From: Paenibacillus selenitireducens
Lineage (GTDB): Bacteria; Bacillota; Bacilli; Paenibacillales; Paenibacillaceae
DNA: 64,000 nt
Direction of reading: 5' to 3'
Assembly: GCF_002021565.1 (NCBI RefSeq)
Contig: NZ_MSZX01000004.1
Span: 372,027 to 436,026, forward strand
Below are positions 32,081 to 40,481 of this stretch, piece by piece (the stretch's first letter is position 1; each line of letters opens with the position of its first letter). The notes under the pieces were generated by a model, which saw nothing but the letters and a program-made list of their open reading frames with translations, searched no databases and was not told the origin of the DNA. A program made the translations under genes and the position numbers.

Positions 32081-32635
32081 ATGAAACGAAAAATAATTTT
32101 AGATTTAGCAGTTACTTTAGATGGTTTTATTGAAGGGAAAAATGGAGAAGTTGATTGGTGCATTATGGATCCTGAGATGGGGTTTATTAATTTCTTAAAA
32201 CAAATTGATATTATTTTATATGGAAGAAAAAGCTACGATTTATGGGGGGGATTTACTCCAGAAATTGAAGATACTGAAACTGAAAAAGAAATGTGGGGAT
32301 TAATTCATAGTAAAGAAAAATATGTGTTTTCTAGAACGCAAAAAGAGACGGATAATAAAGCAATATTCATAAACGATAATATTCTTGAAGAAGTAATAAA
32401 ATTAAAGAATAAGCCTGGTAAAGACATCTGGCTATATGGTGGAGCAAGTCTTATTACAACTTTTATCAATTTAGGGCTTGTTGATGAATTTAGATTATCT
32501 GTTCACCCTGTTATTTTGGGAGAAGGAAAACCGTTGTTTATTGATATTAAACAGAGGTTGAATTTAAAAATGGTTAATACAAGAACATTCTCCTCTGGCG
32601 TTGTGCAACTAATCTATCATTTGAATGGGAAATAA
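32081..32635 (+). CDS. RibD C-terminal/dihydrofolate reductase-like protein
   Basis: A 184-residue NADPH-dependent reductase-fold protein. It starts KIILDLAVTLDGFIEGKNGEVDW, has ILYGRKSYDLWGGF with the cofactor-binding motif, and WLYGGASLITTFINLGLVDE followed by SVHPVILGEGKPLF. These are the conserved blocks of the RibD_C/YyaP-YwjB family. Substrates of the free-standing members are unsettled; some confer trimethoprim resistance. AAAGGAG precedes the ATG. It is AT-rich (about 33% GC by eye) compared with the sugar locus downstream, which suggests separate origin. A dispersed repeat lies 61 bases after its stop. Confidence 0.8.
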   Translation: MKRKIILDLAVTLDGFIEGKNGEVDWCIMDPEMGFINFLKQIDIILYGRKSYDLWGGFTPEIEDTETEKEMWGLIHSKEKYVFSRTQKETDNKAIFINDNILEEVIKLKNKPGKDIWLYGGASLITTFINLGLVDEFRLSVHPVILGEGKPLFIDIKQRLNLKMVNTRTFSSGVVQLIYHLNGK

Positions 32636-32695
32636 TATTGCACATTCCAAAAATAAAATATCATCAGGAAATACTGGACAGTAATTGTCACTTCT

Positions 32696-32776
32696 TTAAC
32701 TTACGGGACACGATAGCGGAGGAGCTTGCAGTGATGCGGCTCCTCTTTTCTTATTGAAGTAACGGGCAGAATACTA
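32696..32776 (+). repeat. dispersed hairpin repeat, copy 7
   Basis: Left half TTACGGGACACGATAGCGGA, hairpin GAGGAGC...GCTCCTC (32719-32745) with TTTTC, right half GAAGTAACGGGCAGAATACT. It shares hairpin sequence and loop with copy 1, 16 kb away. Confidence 0.75.
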
Positions 32777-32874
32777 TGGAACTAGGATTCCTTTCATATT
32801 CGGAAACTGATATAATGGTAAGAACGTATATTCCCACGATGTATCTCTAAATTGCTGTAAAGTGAGGGAAACGA

Positions 32875-32970
32875 ATGCTTCAATGGTACGGAGTAAATGA
32901 CATAAAAGATGAATTAAGCCTGTTTGTGGCAGAAAAAGAATCGGTTGATTACGCTAACGGGACACTATAG
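32875..32970 (+). pseudogene. 31-codon gene start running into a dispersed repeat
   Basis: A TATAAT-like box at 32812-32817 and AGGGA precede ATG 32875. The frame reads MLQWYGVNDIKDELSLFV then AEKESVDY, after which the next codons (ANGTL, stop) are the repeat's left half at 32953-32970. It looks like the first part of a protein cut off by the repeat. The protein is not recognised. Confidence 0.4.
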
Positions 32971-33045
32971 TTGAACGAAAAAAAGGAGCAGTTTGCCGCG
33001 GCAGCTGCGACATCTTGCTGCTGCCTTGTTTGAACGATAAAACGT
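32950..33045 (+). repeat. dispersed hairpin repeat, copy 8
   Basis: Left half CTAACGGGACACTATAGTTG, then a GC-rich hairpin GCGGCAGC...GCTGCTGC (32999-33023), then a degenerate right half. The left half carries stop codons in all three frames: TAA, TAG and TGA. Confidence 0.65.
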
Positions 33046-33093
33046 CATCTAATGTCATTTGTCCGTGCCTGGATGGAACGGGCGTTTTCTTTG

Positions 33094-33128
33094 TTTCTAA
33101 ACCCTTCTTGAGGAGTTGGGTTTAGAAA
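33094..33128 (+). terminator. hairpin in the gap before the sugar locus
   Basis: TTTCTAAACCC (33094-33104) and GGGTTTAGAAA (33118-33128) pair perfectly around 13 bases. There is no T-run after it. It may insulate the sugar locus or be part of its leader. Confidence 0.5.
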
Positions 33129-33163
33129 TCCTGTTTGAGATGAAGGGAGAGGTCTGATGAATC

Positions 33164-33202
33164 GGAAACTCAAAAAGAGTATGACGGAATCTTGAAAGCA
33201 GG
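33164..33202 (+). promoter_or_regulatory. conserved motif upstream of the YesM/YesN operon
   Basis: GGAAACTCAAAAA starts at 33164 and CGGAATCTTGAAAGCAGG follows 21 bases later at 33185. The same two blocks, with the same 21-base offset, occur before the permease genes at 38519 and 38540. The second block also occurs twice before the solute-binding gene. It is a candidate site for the AraC-type response regulator. Nothing else is evident between here and the kinase start at 33410. Confidence 0.6.
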
Positions 33203-33409
33203 CAACCCATCTATACATTTATTATGAAGGGTAAGATTACCACAAATGACTATAGGCGCTATAAACTGACTAGAAACGAATAGATTGCAAGACACAAGGA
33301 ACATTTTTGGCAATCAGGTATCATTGTTAAGACGATCAGGGGAAACGAGCCGTAAAAGTCATGCCGTTCATGTGGGTAAAATAATTATCATTAAAGGGAC
33401 GAAGGGAAC

Positions 33410-35155
33410 ATGGACAACATGAGAAAACCACCTTCTACAATATTCAATTCGCTCCGATTTAAGCTGATCACGGGACTCATGCTTATTATGCTGCCGATTG
33501 TTCTCTTCCTGATTTATACAAACTTCTATTCGATCCAGGTTGTTCGCAACCAGGTCGCGCAATCTAACAGCAACATGATCAGCCTCTATACGGGGTTGAT
33601 CGACAAGTCGTTAGCCGACATTGACAACTATTTGCTGAAGTATGCCTCGGAGGTAACAGGACTGCACGTTCTCGACCGGTCTCCTGAGATCGATATCGAT
33701 TTGTATAAACTGGAACGCATTTGGCAATTCAAACAACTGGTGAATAATGTGACTTACTACGAGGGTCTCGACTATTTTTTCATATATTCGCCCATTAACA
33801 ACGATTTGGTATTTGCTCCCAAGCAGACAGGCTCGGCTGACGCCGACAATCAACCTATAAAGGATGCCATCGTCTCACTTATTGATGACGGGCAATCGGC
33901 AGAGAGTTTTCAGACCGGGAGATGGTCCGTATTTCGCGTTAATAAAAAGGATTATTTGTTATATATCATAAAGGTTGGTGGTTTATATATCGGGGCTGGC
34001 GTAAATACGCAGGATGTGACGGGGCCGCTCAATCTTTTGGATCTCGGCGCCGATGGGAGAGCGCTGCTGGTCGATGGCAACCACAAGCCGCTAAAGGACG
34101 AATCATTTTTTAGAGAACAGGGAATCGATCTTTCCTATACGCCTAAGTCGTACCGTTTAAGCGGTTTCGATGAAGGGTATCTGGTGATCGGAGAGCATTC
34201 CGGCAAAGGGGATTTCGGACTGGTCGCTGTGGTCCCCGATCAAAGCATTCTCCAGAAGCTGCCTTATTTGCAGAGGATTATTTCACTAATTGCGGCAGGG
34301 ACCGTCTTGATCTTACTGCTTGCCTTCTATTTCATGAGGAGAGTCGTACTCCGTCCGATTAACCGAATCGTACTGGCCATGCGAAGGATCAAAGAGGGTC
34401 ACTTGGAGATGCGAATAGCGAAGAAACCGACCTCTAACGAATTCGAACTGATGAACGAGATGTTCAACAGCATGGTGACCGACATTCAGAAGCTGAAAAT
34501 CGATGTCTATGAGGAGCAATTGATCAATCAGAAAGCGGAGCTGAAGCATTTGCAGCTACAAGTCAACCCGCACTTCTTTTTGAACAGTCTGAATGTCGTT
34601 TATTATTTGGCCCAGGAGAGGAAATACGGATTGATTCAAGAGCTTTCCCTCTCATTAATCAGATATTTCCGCTTCATGTTTCGCAGCCATACGGATCATG
34701 TTCTAGTTCGGGACGAGCTGGGTCATACGAAAAATTATTTGAACATCCAGAAGATCCGGTTTCCGGGAAGCTTGACGTACGCCATCACCGTCCCGGATGA
34801 CCTGCTCGATTGTTGTATTCCCCCGCTGATCATTCAAAGCTTTGCAGAAAACACGATCAAGCATGCGATCAACACGGACGAGCCTACCCATATCGAGATT
34901 TCAATCGAACGGGATAGCCGGAATGATGAGGAACGGCTTCATATCCGCATTCGCGATACGGGCATGGGTTATGAGGACGAGATGCTCGAGAAGCTGAGAC
35001 AAGAGATCAAGCTGACGACTGAAGAAGGTGAGCATATTGGGATTTGGAATGCCCGGCAAAGACTGCGGCTGTTGTACGGGGGTCAGGCGATCATCGGGTT
35101 TTCAAACGATAACGGCGCCGTTGTCGATATTTTTTTGCCGATCATGAAAGGATAG
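33410..35155 (+). CDS. YesM-type sensor histidine kinase
   Basis: A 581-residue membrane sensor. Helix 1 is at about residues 17-38, a 260-residue extracytoplasmic dCache-like domain follows (YEGLDYFFIYSPINNDLVF, DGRALLVDGNHKPLKDES), helix 2 is near 290-308 and a HAMP linker precedes the His_kinase domain. The phospho-acceptor is in LQLQVNPHFFLNSLN, and the ATP lid has HIRIRDTGMGYED and GIWNARQRLRLLYGG. Such kinases pair with AraC-type regulators and sense external sugars, often with a solute-binding protein. GAAGGG precedes the ATG. The regulator gene follows after ten bases. Confidence 0.9.
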   Translation: MDNMRKPPSTIFNSLRFKLITGLMLIMLPIVLFLIYTNFYSIQVVRNQVAQSNSNMISLYTGLIDKSLADIDNYLLKYASEVTGLHVLDRSPEIDIDLYKLERIWQFKQLVNNVTYYEGLDYFFIYSPINNDLVFAPKQTGSADADNQPIKDAIVSLIDDGQSAESFQTGRWSVFRVNKKDYLLYIIKVGGLYIGAGVNTQDVTGPLNLLDLGADGRALLVDGNHKPLKDESFFREQGIDLSYTPKSYRLSGFDEGYLVIGEHSGKGDFGLVAVVPDQSILQKLPYLQRIISLIAAGTVLILLLAFYFMRRVVLRPINRIVLAMRRIKEGHLEMRIAKKPTSNEFELMNEMFNSMVTDIQKLKIDVYEEQLINQKAELKHLQLQVNPHFFLNSLNVVYYLAQERKYGLIQELSLSLIRYFRFMFRSHTDHVLVRDELGHTKNYLNIQKIRFPGSLTYAITVPDDLLDCCIPPLIIQSFAENTIKHAINTDEPTHIEISIERDSRNDEERLHIRIRDTGMGYEDEMLEKLRQEIKLTTEEGEHIGIWNARQRLRLLYGGQAIIGFSNDNGAVVDIFLPIMKG

Positions 35156-35165
35156 GGGCGAGAGT

Positions 35166-36740
35166 ATGTACCGGTTATTGATCGTGGACGACGAAGAATT
35201 TACCGCGAACGGCATTAAGGCAAGCGTGAACTGGTCAAAATTCGGCATCATTCACGTATCTGTAGCGAACAATGCACGTCAAGCGAAGGAAAAGTTTAGT
35301 GAACATCCGTTCGACATGATGATATGCGATATCGAGATGCCGCAAGGAAGTGGACTCGAACTCTATGAGTGGGTACGGGAAGAGCATCCTTGGACGGAGT
35401 GCGTCTTTCTGACTTGCCATGCCGACTTTCAATACGCGAAAAAAGCGATCCAGCTAAGGAGCTTCGAGTATTTGCTCAAGCCTGCGCCACCCGAAGAGCT
35501 GGAGCAAGTCATGACGGAGATGATCAAGAAAATAAGCATAGACCGGAAATCGTCATCGCTCGTCATCGAGCGGTTCTGGCAGGATGTGCTGCAGCAGGTC
35601 ATTTTATCCCGGCCGGACAAAATCATGGAGGCTATCGGGAAGCACAATATACCGTATACGAGCAGGATGAAGTTTTTACCCATTTTGATCGGCATTCAAC
35701 ACTGGAAAAAAGAACTGAGCGCTCGCGATGCCCAAAATATGGAGTACGCGCTAACGAACGCCTTGGAGGAATTGGTCATCCATCAAGTTGCAGCGGTTCA
35801 CATCGTTCGCGTCAAGGCCAATCAATTATTGGCGGTGTTTTCTTCGGAACATGCGATAGAGGCGAGCGGAGAGAAGTTCCGCAAAGAGCTCATAAAACGC
35901 TGCGGTTTGTTCATCGAGACGTGTAACCGATATTTTTATTGCCATTTGTCCTGCTATATCGGGCAACCGTCGGAGATACACGGCGTGCGCGATATGGTTG
36001 AAAATTTGGTAGCGCTTAGAAAGAATCAAGTGAACGCTATCGACCGGGTCGTGCTTATCGACGAGAAAATGGCAAATGAAACACCTTTCCCCATGCCTCC
36101 GATGAGAATATGGTCCGAGCTGATCAAGCAGGGGGACAAGAAGAAGGTGATGGCTGAGTCGCAAGATTTTCTGGAGTCGCTTAAGCGGATCGAAGGGCTG
36201 AACTCGAAAAGCCTGCAGCAGTTTTATTTAAGCTTCCTGCAGATGGTTCTGCATACACTTCAGCAGAAAGGGTTGTATACGGACGATATTTTAGCGGATC
36301 AATTCGCGCCGGAACGTATTTCGTCTGCCGCCGAGAGCGTCAAGAATCTGCAAGACTGGGTAACGGACGTCCTTGAATTTGCAATGACTTCCATCGAAGC
36401 GCTTGGTTCGAACGAGACAGTGGTGGAAAAGATCAAGCGGTATATATCGGCGAATATCGATCAGGAGATGTCCAGACAGTACATTGCCGACTACATTGGG
36501 CTCAGTCCCGACCACATTGTCAAGCTTTTCAAAAAGGAAACAGGTCTCTCGATATCGGAGTATATTCTGAAAGAAAGGATTGATCTTGCGAAAGAACTAC
36601 TAGCCAAATCGGAAACTTCGATAAGCAACGTCGCTTTGGCGGTAGGATTCGCTAGTTTCTCTTATTTCTCCACCCTCTTCAAGAAGGAAGTCTTGATGAC
36701 GCCTCAAGAATATCGGAAAAGATTCTCTTCCAGATTGTAA
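35166..36740 (+). CDS. YesN-type response regulator with AraC DNA-binding domain
   Basis: A 524-residue regulator. The receiver (residues 1-120) has VDDEEFTANGIK, the phospho-acceptor Asp in MMICDIEMPQGSG, and the Lys in YLLKPA. A 290-residue central region of unknown fold follows. The C-terminal AraC domain has SRQYIADYIGLSPDHIVKLFK and ISNVALAVGFASFSYFSTLF. It forms a two-component system with the kinase upstream and probably activates the importer, esterase and glycosidase genes, whose upstream regions share a motif. A terminator follows it. Confidence 0.9.
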   Translation: MYRLLIVDDEEFTANGIKASVNWSKFGIIHVSVANNARQAKEKFSEHPFDMMICDIEMPQGSGLELYEWVREEHPWTECVFLTCHADFQYAKKAIQLRSFEYLLKPAPPEELEQVMTEMIKKISIDRKSSSLVIERFWQDVLQQVILSRPDKIMEAIGKHNIPYTSRMKFLPILIGIQHWKKELSARDAQNMEYALTNALEELVIHQVAAVHIVRVKANQLLAVFSSEHAIEASGEKFRKELIKRCGLFIETCNRYFYCHLSCYIGQPSEIHGVRDMVENLVALRKNQVNAIDRVVLIDEKMANETPFPMPPMRIWSELIKQGDKKKVMAESQDFLESLKRIEGLNSKSLQQFYLSFLQMVLHTLQQKGLYTDDILADQFAPERISSAAESVKNLQDWVTDVLEFAMTSIEALGSNETVVEKIKRYISANIDQEMSRQYIADYIGLSPDHIVKLFKKETGLSISEYILKERIDLAKELLAKSETSISNVALAVGFASFSYFSTLFKKEVLMTPQEYRKRFSSRL

Positions 36741-36756
36741 ACGAAATATGTACATC

Positions 36757-36782
36757 AAAGACGCCAACTGGCGTTTTTCTCT
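36757..36782 (+). terminator. intrinsic terminator
   Basis: A short stem ACGCC/GGCGT with a four-base loop and TTTTTCT. It separates the regulator from the solute-binding protein gene. Confidence 0.7.
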
Positions 36783-36790
36783 TATGTGGA

Positions 36791-36830
36791 CGGAATCTCG
36801 AAAGCAAGAGAACGGATTCTTGAAAGCGGG
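36791..36830 (+). promoter_or_regulatory. two copies of a CGGAxTCTxGAAAGC motif before the solute-binding gene
   Basis: CGGAATCTCGAAAGC (36791-36805) and CGGATTCTTGAAAGCGGG (36813-36830) lie 22 bases apart, and match the motif at 33185. Tandem sites with two-turn spacing suit AraC-type regulators. Confidence 0.6.
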
Positions 36831-36896
36831 TAAACGGGAACTTCAATAAAATAATAATAGCAAGTGGCAAGAACAATCAAAATAGGGGGTTCTTAC

Positions 36897-38435
36897 ATGA
36901 AGAAAAGTATGAAGAGCGCTGCAATGCTTCTGATTTCCGTGCTGGCAGCGTCTACTCTGGTCACGGCCTGCAGCTCGGGCTCGAGCAACCAACCGAATAC
37001 GAGCGGAGCTCCTGGACTGTCGGACAGCGCGAAGCCGGATCTGGAGCCCGTTGAACTGACGATGGTGTTTCCGGTTAACACTGAGCAGAAAGACTTGAAA
37101 GCCGTAGAAGAAGAAATCAACAAGATTACGCAGAAAAAAATCAATGCGACCGTGAAGCTCGTTCAGATCACGAAAGGTGCCTGGGCGCAGCAAACCACAC
37201 TGATGCTGTCTGGCAACGAGAAAATGGACCTCATCGTAAGCGGCCGAGGCACGTACGAGCAGCAAGTGGCCAAGGGCAATTATCTTGCGCTAGACGACTA
37301 CATTGCCAAATACGGTCAAGGTGCCCAAAAAGCGCTAGACGATCTGGATCCGGCTTACCTAAAAGCATCCAGGATCGACGGGAAAACTTACGGGATAACG
37401 TCTATCCGGGACCTGGCGAGCGACTTCGGCATCTCGATGCGCAAGGATCTTGTGGACAAGTACAAAATCGATACGAATGCGATCAGATCGGTGGACGATC
37501 TTGACACCGTATTCAAGGTGATCAAGGAGAATGAGCCTGATGTGACTCCGGTGATCAAGTTTTCCAACTCGATTCTCGGTAGCCCTTTCTCCGCTGGCAT
37601 GATGGATCCTTTGGGAGACGGCTTCGGTGTGCTGCAGGCACACAATGACGGGATGAAGGTAGTCAATTGGATTGAAACTCCGGAATATGCCAAGCTGCTG
37701 GATACAACAAGAAGATGGTATTTGGCCGGATATGTTGCTAAAGATGCAGCAACCAGTACGGAAATTTGGCAAAATTTGATGAAGGCGGGAAAAGCCTTCT
37801 CGACGTTCCACCATATGAGCCCATTTAGCGAAGCGGCAAATTCCTTAACTGTAGGACAAGATTTGATCGAGGTGCGCCTGTTACCGGCCGCTTCAGGCAC
37901 TACCAGCGTCATCACCTATATGTGGAGCATTCCCAGAAACGCGCAGAACCCGGAAAGGTCAATGATGCTGCTTGATTTGATGTATACAGACAAAGATTTT
38001 ATCAATTTGCTCGACTGGGGAATCGAAGGGCAGCATTACGTAAAAAAATCGGATAATGTCATCGATTTCCCGGAGGGCGTCAACGCTTCGAACAGCGGCT
38101 ATTACCCTTACGAAAACTGGCTATTCGGAAATATGTTCCTTTCTTATGTGTTCAACGGCGAAGATCCGGACCGTAACCAGAAGCTGGAGGAATTCATTAA
38201 GAATTCGAAAAAATCGAAAGCGATGGGCTTCATTTATAATCCGGAGTCTGTTAAGACGGAAATCGCGGCTCTTACGAATGTGGTGAACCAGTACGCTCTC
38301 GCTTTGGAGACCGGTACGGTGGATCCCGCTAAGGTATTGCCCGAGTATATCAAGCAAATGAAAGCGGCGGGCATCGACAAGGTCATTGCCGAGAAGCAAA
38401 AGCAGCTTGATGCTTGGGCAGCGGCCAATAAATAA
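36897..38435 (+). CDS. carbohydrate ABC transporter solute-binding lipoprotein, LplA-like
   Basis: A 512-residue lipoprotein. The signal peptide ends VTACSSGSS, giving a lipobox at Cys22 or nearby. The mature protein starts with a linker and VELTMVFPVNTEQKDLKAVEEEI, has KIDLIVS-like DLIVSGRGTYEQQVA, and ends in a DUF3502-type domain (PESVKTEIAALTNVVNQY, PEYIKQMKAAGIDKVIAEKQ). This family captures oligosaccharides for CUT1 importers. Start ATG 36897 follows GGGGG; the frame extends upstream without a ribosome binding site. It is the most likely first component of the importer together with the two permeases after it. Confidence 0.9.
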   Translation: MKKSMKSAAMLLISVLAASTLVTACSSGSSNQPNTSGAPGLSDSAKPDLEPVELTMVFPVNTEQKDLKAVEEEINKITQKKINATVKLVQITKGAWAQQTTLMLSGNEKMDLIVSGRGTYEQQVAKGNYLALDDYIAKYGQGAQKALDDLDPAYLKASRIDGKTYGITSIRDLASDFGISMRKDLVDKYKIDTNAIRSVDDLDTVFKVIKENEPDVTPVIKFSNSILGSPFSAGMMDPLGDGFGVLQAHNDGMKVVNWIETPEYAKLLDTTRRWYLAGYVAKDAATSTEIWQNLMKAGKAFSTFHHMSPFSEAANSLTVGQDLIEVRLLPAASGTTSVITYMWSIPRNAQNPERSMMLLDLMYTDKDFINLLDWGIEGQHYVKKSDNVIDFPEGVNASNSGYYPYENWLFGNMFLSYVFNGEDPDRNQKLEEFIKNSKKSKAMGFIYNPESVKTEIAALTNVVNQYALALETGTVDPAKVLPEYIKQMKAAGIDKVIAEKQKQLDAWAAANK

Positions 38436-38443
38436 TCCGACGG

Positions 38444-38488
38444 ATCCTCCTGTAAAAGACGGAATGTCTTGAACAGGGGGATTTTTTA
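38444..38488 (+). terminator. intrinsic (partial) terminator between binding protein and permeases
   Basis: ATCCTCCTGT (38444-38453) pairs with ACAGGGGGAT (38473-38482) and TTTTTT follows. It would make the binding protein more abundant than the permeases, a usual arrangement in importers. Confidence 0.75.
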
Positions 38489-38518
38489 CGCCATCGCGAA
38501 TGCAGTCAAGCCGATGTC

Positions 38519-38557
38519 GGAAACTCAAAAATATGATGTCGGGATCATGGAAGTAGG
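38519..38557 (+). promoter_or_regulatory. conserved two-block motif upstream of the permease genes
   Basis: GGAAACTCAAAAA (38519-38531) and CGGGATCATGGAAGTAGG (38540-38557) repeat the motif at 33164-33202 with identical spacing. Possible second promoter for the permease-esterase segment. Confidence 0.6.
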
Positions 38558-38623
38558 GGCGGACAAATTGCTATAAGATGAAAACATGCACTAAACAATG
38601 ACAGCAAAAGGTGGTTGTAACGT

Positions 38624-39565
38624 ATGAAAGCAAGCAAAATGTCGGTGTTGCGGCTTGAGATGAGGAAGGCAAAAAAATACCGGATGCTCGTGCTCATGAC
38701 GCTGCCGGGGCTACTCTACTTTCTCGTCAACAATTATTTGCCGATGTTCGGCATCGTCATCGCGTTCAAAGACGTCAATTTTGCGACGGGTATATGGGGG
38801 AGCGAGTGGGTCGGCTTCAAGAACTTCGAGTATTTGTTCAAGACGAAGGATGCATACATCATCACCCGCAACACGTTATTGTATAATCTCTCCTTCATTG
38901 TCTTGAATACGGCAATCGCGATTTCGCTTGCGATCCTGCTGAATGAAATCCGCAAGCGCATTTTATCGAGAACGTACCAAACATTGATCCTGCTTCCGCA
39001 CTTGATCTCCATGGTGATCGTTGGTTACCTCGTGCTCGGTTTCCTGGACGTCGAAAAAGGCTTCATGAACAAAACCCTGCTCCCCTTTTTCGGCCTAGAG
39101 CCTATCTCTTGGTATAGCGAAACGAAATACTGGCCGTGGATCCTGACAATCGTACACGCCTGGAAAGGCGTAGGACAACTTTGCATCATCTACTTGGCTT
39201 CGATTATCGGCATCGATCAAGAGTACTATGAGGCGGCTAAAATAGACGGCGCGAACCGGTGGCAGCAAATCCAAATGATTACGATTCCGCTCATTGCGCC
39301 GGTTATTACGATTATGACACTGCTTGCGATCGGGCGCATTTTCTATTCCGACTTCGGCTTGTTCTTCCAAGTGCCGCTTAACACGGGCGTCTTAATGCCG
39401 GTCACGAACACGATCGATACATATGTGTACCGCGCGCTGGTCAATATGGGCGATATCGGGATGTCGTCGGCCGCAGGCTTGTATCAAGCGCTCGTCGGAT
39501 TTGTTCTGGTGCTGGCTTCCAATGCGGTCGTGAGAAAATTCAACAAAGACAATGCACTGTTCTAG
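38624..39565 (+). CDS. sugar ABC transporter permease, LplB-like
   Basis: A 313-residue membrane protein with six predicted helices, beginning with the LVLMTLPGLLYFLVNNYLPM segment common to LplB/YtbT-type permeases. The ATPase-coupling EAA loop is EYYEAAKIDGANRWQQIQMITIPL at about residues 206-229. AAAGGTGG precedes the ATG. It pairs with the next permease to form the membrane channel. No ATPase gene is present in the locus, so a shared MsmX-type ATPase encoded elsewhere is expected, as is usual in this family. Confidence 0.9.
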   Translation: MKASKMSVLRLEMRKAKKYRMLVLMTLPGLLYFLVNNYLPMFGIVIAFKDVNFATGIWGSEWVGFKNFEYLFKTKDAYIITRNTLLYNLSFIVLNTAIAISLAILLNEIRKRILSRTYQTLILLPHLISMVIVGYLVLGFLDVEKGFMNKTLLPFFGLEPISWYSETKYWPWILTIVHAWKGVGQLCIIYLASIIGIDQEYYEAAKIDGANRWQQIQMITIPLIAPVITIMTLLAIGRIFYSDFGLFFQVPLNTGVLMPVTNTIDTYVYRALVNMGDIGMSSAAGLYQALVGFVLVLASNAVVRKFNKDNALF

Positions 39566-39579
39566 AAAGGGGCGTTCCC

Positions 39580-40455
39580 ATGCCATCATCCGGTAAAGTT
39601 TATCAATGGACGATCAACATCGTCATGCTAGCATTTACATTTTTCTGCATCATGCCATTCTGGTTGCTGCTCTCCGCTTCTCTTACGGACGACATGGAAA
39701 TCATTCGCCATGGATATGCTTTCTTCCCGAAAGCCGTCAGTTTTGCGGCATACGAATATTTATGGACGAACTCAGCTAATATACTGCGCGCTTATGGAAT
39801 TACGATTCTCGTGACAGTGGTCGGAACGGCTGTAGGATTGACTCTAACGGCGTTGCTTGCCTATCCGCTGTCACGGACCGAGATGCCATTTCGCAATATA
39901 CTGTCCTTCTACGTATTTTTCACGATGCTGTTTAACGGAGGCCTTGTGCCGACCTACCTGCTATACACCAATTATTTCAATTTTAAAAATACGATGCTGG
40001 CGCTGATCATACCGAGCCTGTTGATGAACGGTTTTTTCGTCATCCTGATGCGAACGTTCTTTGCAACCTCGATTCCGAAGCCGATTATCGAATCGGCCTA
40101 CATCGACGGGGCGAAGGAATGGAAAATTTTCGCGAAAATCGTATTGCCGTTATCGACGCCAGTTTTGGCTACGGTCGGGTTGTTTTATACGATTATGTAC
40201 TGGAACGATTGGTTTAACGGATTGATTTACATTACCGATAGCCGGTACTTCAGCCTTCAAAACATGCTCAACCGGATTTTACTCGATGCGCAATTTTTGC
40301 AGTCATCGACGGAGGTCGTCGCGACAAGTGATCTTCCGCTCACCTCCATGCGCATGGCCATAGCCGCGATCGGGGTCGTTCCGTTGCTGGTCGCATACCC
40401 ATTCTTTCAGAAGTATTTTGTGAAAGGCCTGACGGTTGGCGCCGTCAAAGGTTGA
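39580..40455 (+). CDS. sugar ABC transporter permease, YtcP/LplC-like
   Basis: A 291-residue permease with six predicted helices. The start FCIMPFWLLLSASLTDD and the loop IIESAYIDGAKEWKIFAKIVLPLS (EAA-type, about residues 165-188) are characteristic, and the C-terminus FFQKYFVKGLTVGAVKG is standard for YtcP. GAAAGGGGC precedes the ATG, 14 bases after the LplB-like gene. It is the second half of the oligosaccharide channel. Confidence 0.9.
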   Translation: MPSSGKVYQWTINIVMLAFTFFCIMPFWLLLSASLTDDMEIIRHGYAFFPKAVSFAAYEYLWTNSANILRAYGITILVTVVGTAVGLTLTALLAYPLSRTEMPFRNILSFYVFFTMLFNGGLVPTYLLYTNYFNFKNTMLALIIPSLLMNGFFVILMRTFFATSIPKPIIESAYIDGAKEWKIFAKIVLPLSTPVLATVGLFYTIMYWNDWFNGLIYITDSRYFSLQNMLNRILLDAQFLQSSTEVVATSDLPLTSMRMAIAAIGVVPLLVAYPFFQKYFVKGLTVGAVKG

Positions 40456-40481
40456 AACTATTATTTTGGAGGTGTTTACAG

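Noticed and set aside
28677-33045. Repeat copies considered as a CRISPR array
   Set aside because: Copies are kilobases apart, vary in sequence, and contain internal hairpins; no short regular spacers and no cas genes.
35369-35926. 185-codon frame inside the response regulator gene
   Set aside because: Alternative frame of a clearly coding region; no start signal and no recognisable domain.
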